This document shows, piece by piece, positions 63,615 to 64,000 of a stretch of 64,000 bases of DNA (the first letter of the stretch is position 1; each line of letters begins with the position of its first letter). The DNA is from Membranihabitans marinus. Its GTDB lineage: Bacteria > Bacteroidota > Bacteroidia > Chitinophagales > Saprospiraceae. The stretch spans positions 1 through 64,000 of the forward strand of contig NZ_JAJQYA010000008.1 in NCBI RefSeq assembly GCF_021729155.1, given 5' to 3'. The translations under genes were made by a program, and so were the position numbers. The notes below the pieces were generated by a model. That model did no database searches. It saw nothing but the letters and a program-made list of their open reading frames with translations, and had not been told where the DNA came from.

Positions 63615-64000
63615 TTAATGATGATCAGAATTTTGATAATGCTCTCGAATTAAATCGCGTCCAAAATCTCCATCAAAATCCCGCCATATCGTATGAATAT
63701 GATTGGCATTGTTTTGTGTGTTGTCAAATTCGATTAAAAAAGTCTTTCCCTGAATGCGATAATAATGAGGCTGGCCCAATTTCAATGCCCCTGCCCAGCC
63801 AAAGGTAATTTCATCTTCTTCCTCAGACGCTATATTCTCACTTCGCTTCTCAGCCAAATCTATCGGCATTGCACTTAAAAATTCATCGATAATCGCCCAA
63901 ACTAAAGCTTTCTCTTTTTTATTTAATTCCTTCATTGGAATACCTACTCGATCCAATGGATCCACCTTCGAAGCATTCATGGTAACTATATCCCTGAATG
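63615..64000 (-). CDS. DUF3500 domain protein, 5' end outside the window
   Basis: The frame runs from the right edge of the window to a stop at 63615-63617. Residues after the internal Met at 63980 include DEITFGWAGALKLGQPHYYRIQG, FLIEFDNTQNNANHIHTIWRDF and GDFGRDLIREHYQ, the conserved C-terminal part of DUF3500. The preceding codons (FRDIVT) keep the frame open, and DUF3500 proteins are far longer than 121 aa, so most of the gene lies beyond the window. The family is uncharacterised to my knowledge; the His-rich end (HIHTIW, HYQNSDHH) may bind metal. Confidence 0.85.
   Translation of the reverse strand, partial: FRDIVTMNASKVDPLDRVGIPMKELNKKEKALVWAIIDEFLSAMPIDLAEKRSENIASEEEDEITFGWAGALKLGQPHYYRIQGKTFLIEFDNTQNNANHIHTIWRDFDGDFGRDLIREHYQNSDHH

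Overview
The window is chromosomal DNA from a member of the Bacteroidota. Supporting this are a tricorn-type S41 protease, a Bacteroidota-style short AMP nucleosidase, a DUF2157/GDYXXLXY pair, GH97, DUF1080 and DUF6807 proteins, many secreted proteins and lipoproteins with SxxC-type lipoboxes, little use of Shine-Dalgarno sites, and upstream boxes of the form TAnnTTTG (the -7 element of Bacteroidota promoters). Base composition is AT-rich. A Saprospiria- or Cytophagia-like lineage is my guess; nothing in the window fixes the genus. No rRNA, tRNA or CRISPR array was recognised.

Layout: (1) 1-414, an array of short hairpins. (2) 415-3156 (-), a cupin-like/VOC/SDR operon, divergent from AMP nucleosidase (3385-4158). 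(3) 4159-5554, a second hairpin array. (4) 5579-8930 (+), a sulfur-handling block: persulfide dioxygenase/rhodanese, rhodanese, small membrane proteins and a haem-motif lipoprotein. (5) 9435-11336, htpG with a distinctive upstream region, convergent with a large outer-membrane propeller/barrel protein. (6) 14883-18524, an MBL hydrolase, an exported VOC protein and three envelope proteins. (7) 18594-25200, a glycan-type block (glycosyltransferase, mannose-1-phosphate guanylyltransferase, acyltransferase-like protein, asparagine synthetase, MFS transporter). (8) 25695-31963, an SH3 protein, tricorn protease, rpiA, a YqeY-like protein and a PEGA lipoprotein. (9) 32497-38584, a MarR-controlled RND/TolC efflux operon with a visible operator. 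(10) 38583-40147, the largest hairpin array, with a 469-bp exact or near-exact duplication. (11) 40148-43287, a DEAD-box helicase, an AraC regulator and a secreted two-domain protein. (12) 43402-50419, secreted sugar and phosphoester proteins, a nitroreductase gene broken by a MITE, and small oxygenase/DUF genes. (13) 50519-59772 (-), a methyltransferase, decarboxylase, SRPBCC and TfoX-like proteins, GDYXXLXY/DUF2157, sucB, a lipoprotein and gpmI. (14) 59902-64000, a GH97 enzyme, an IS1595-like protein without its catalytic residues, and a truncated DUF3500 gene.

The most unusual content is the repeats. Four intergenic loci hold mosaics of 17-25-bp perfect hairpins. Their loops are conserved (TAAAT/ATTTA, ACAGTG/CACTGT, AACA, TTGCA, CTTCA) but their stems differ, with both arms changed together. 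A separate MITE-like element with terminal inverted repeats occurs as two full copies and one detached end. One copy splits a nitroreductase gene, and the other carries a hairpin array inside it. The MITE arms also co-vary within each copy, so a process that homogenises arms (or selection on structure) seems to act on both families.
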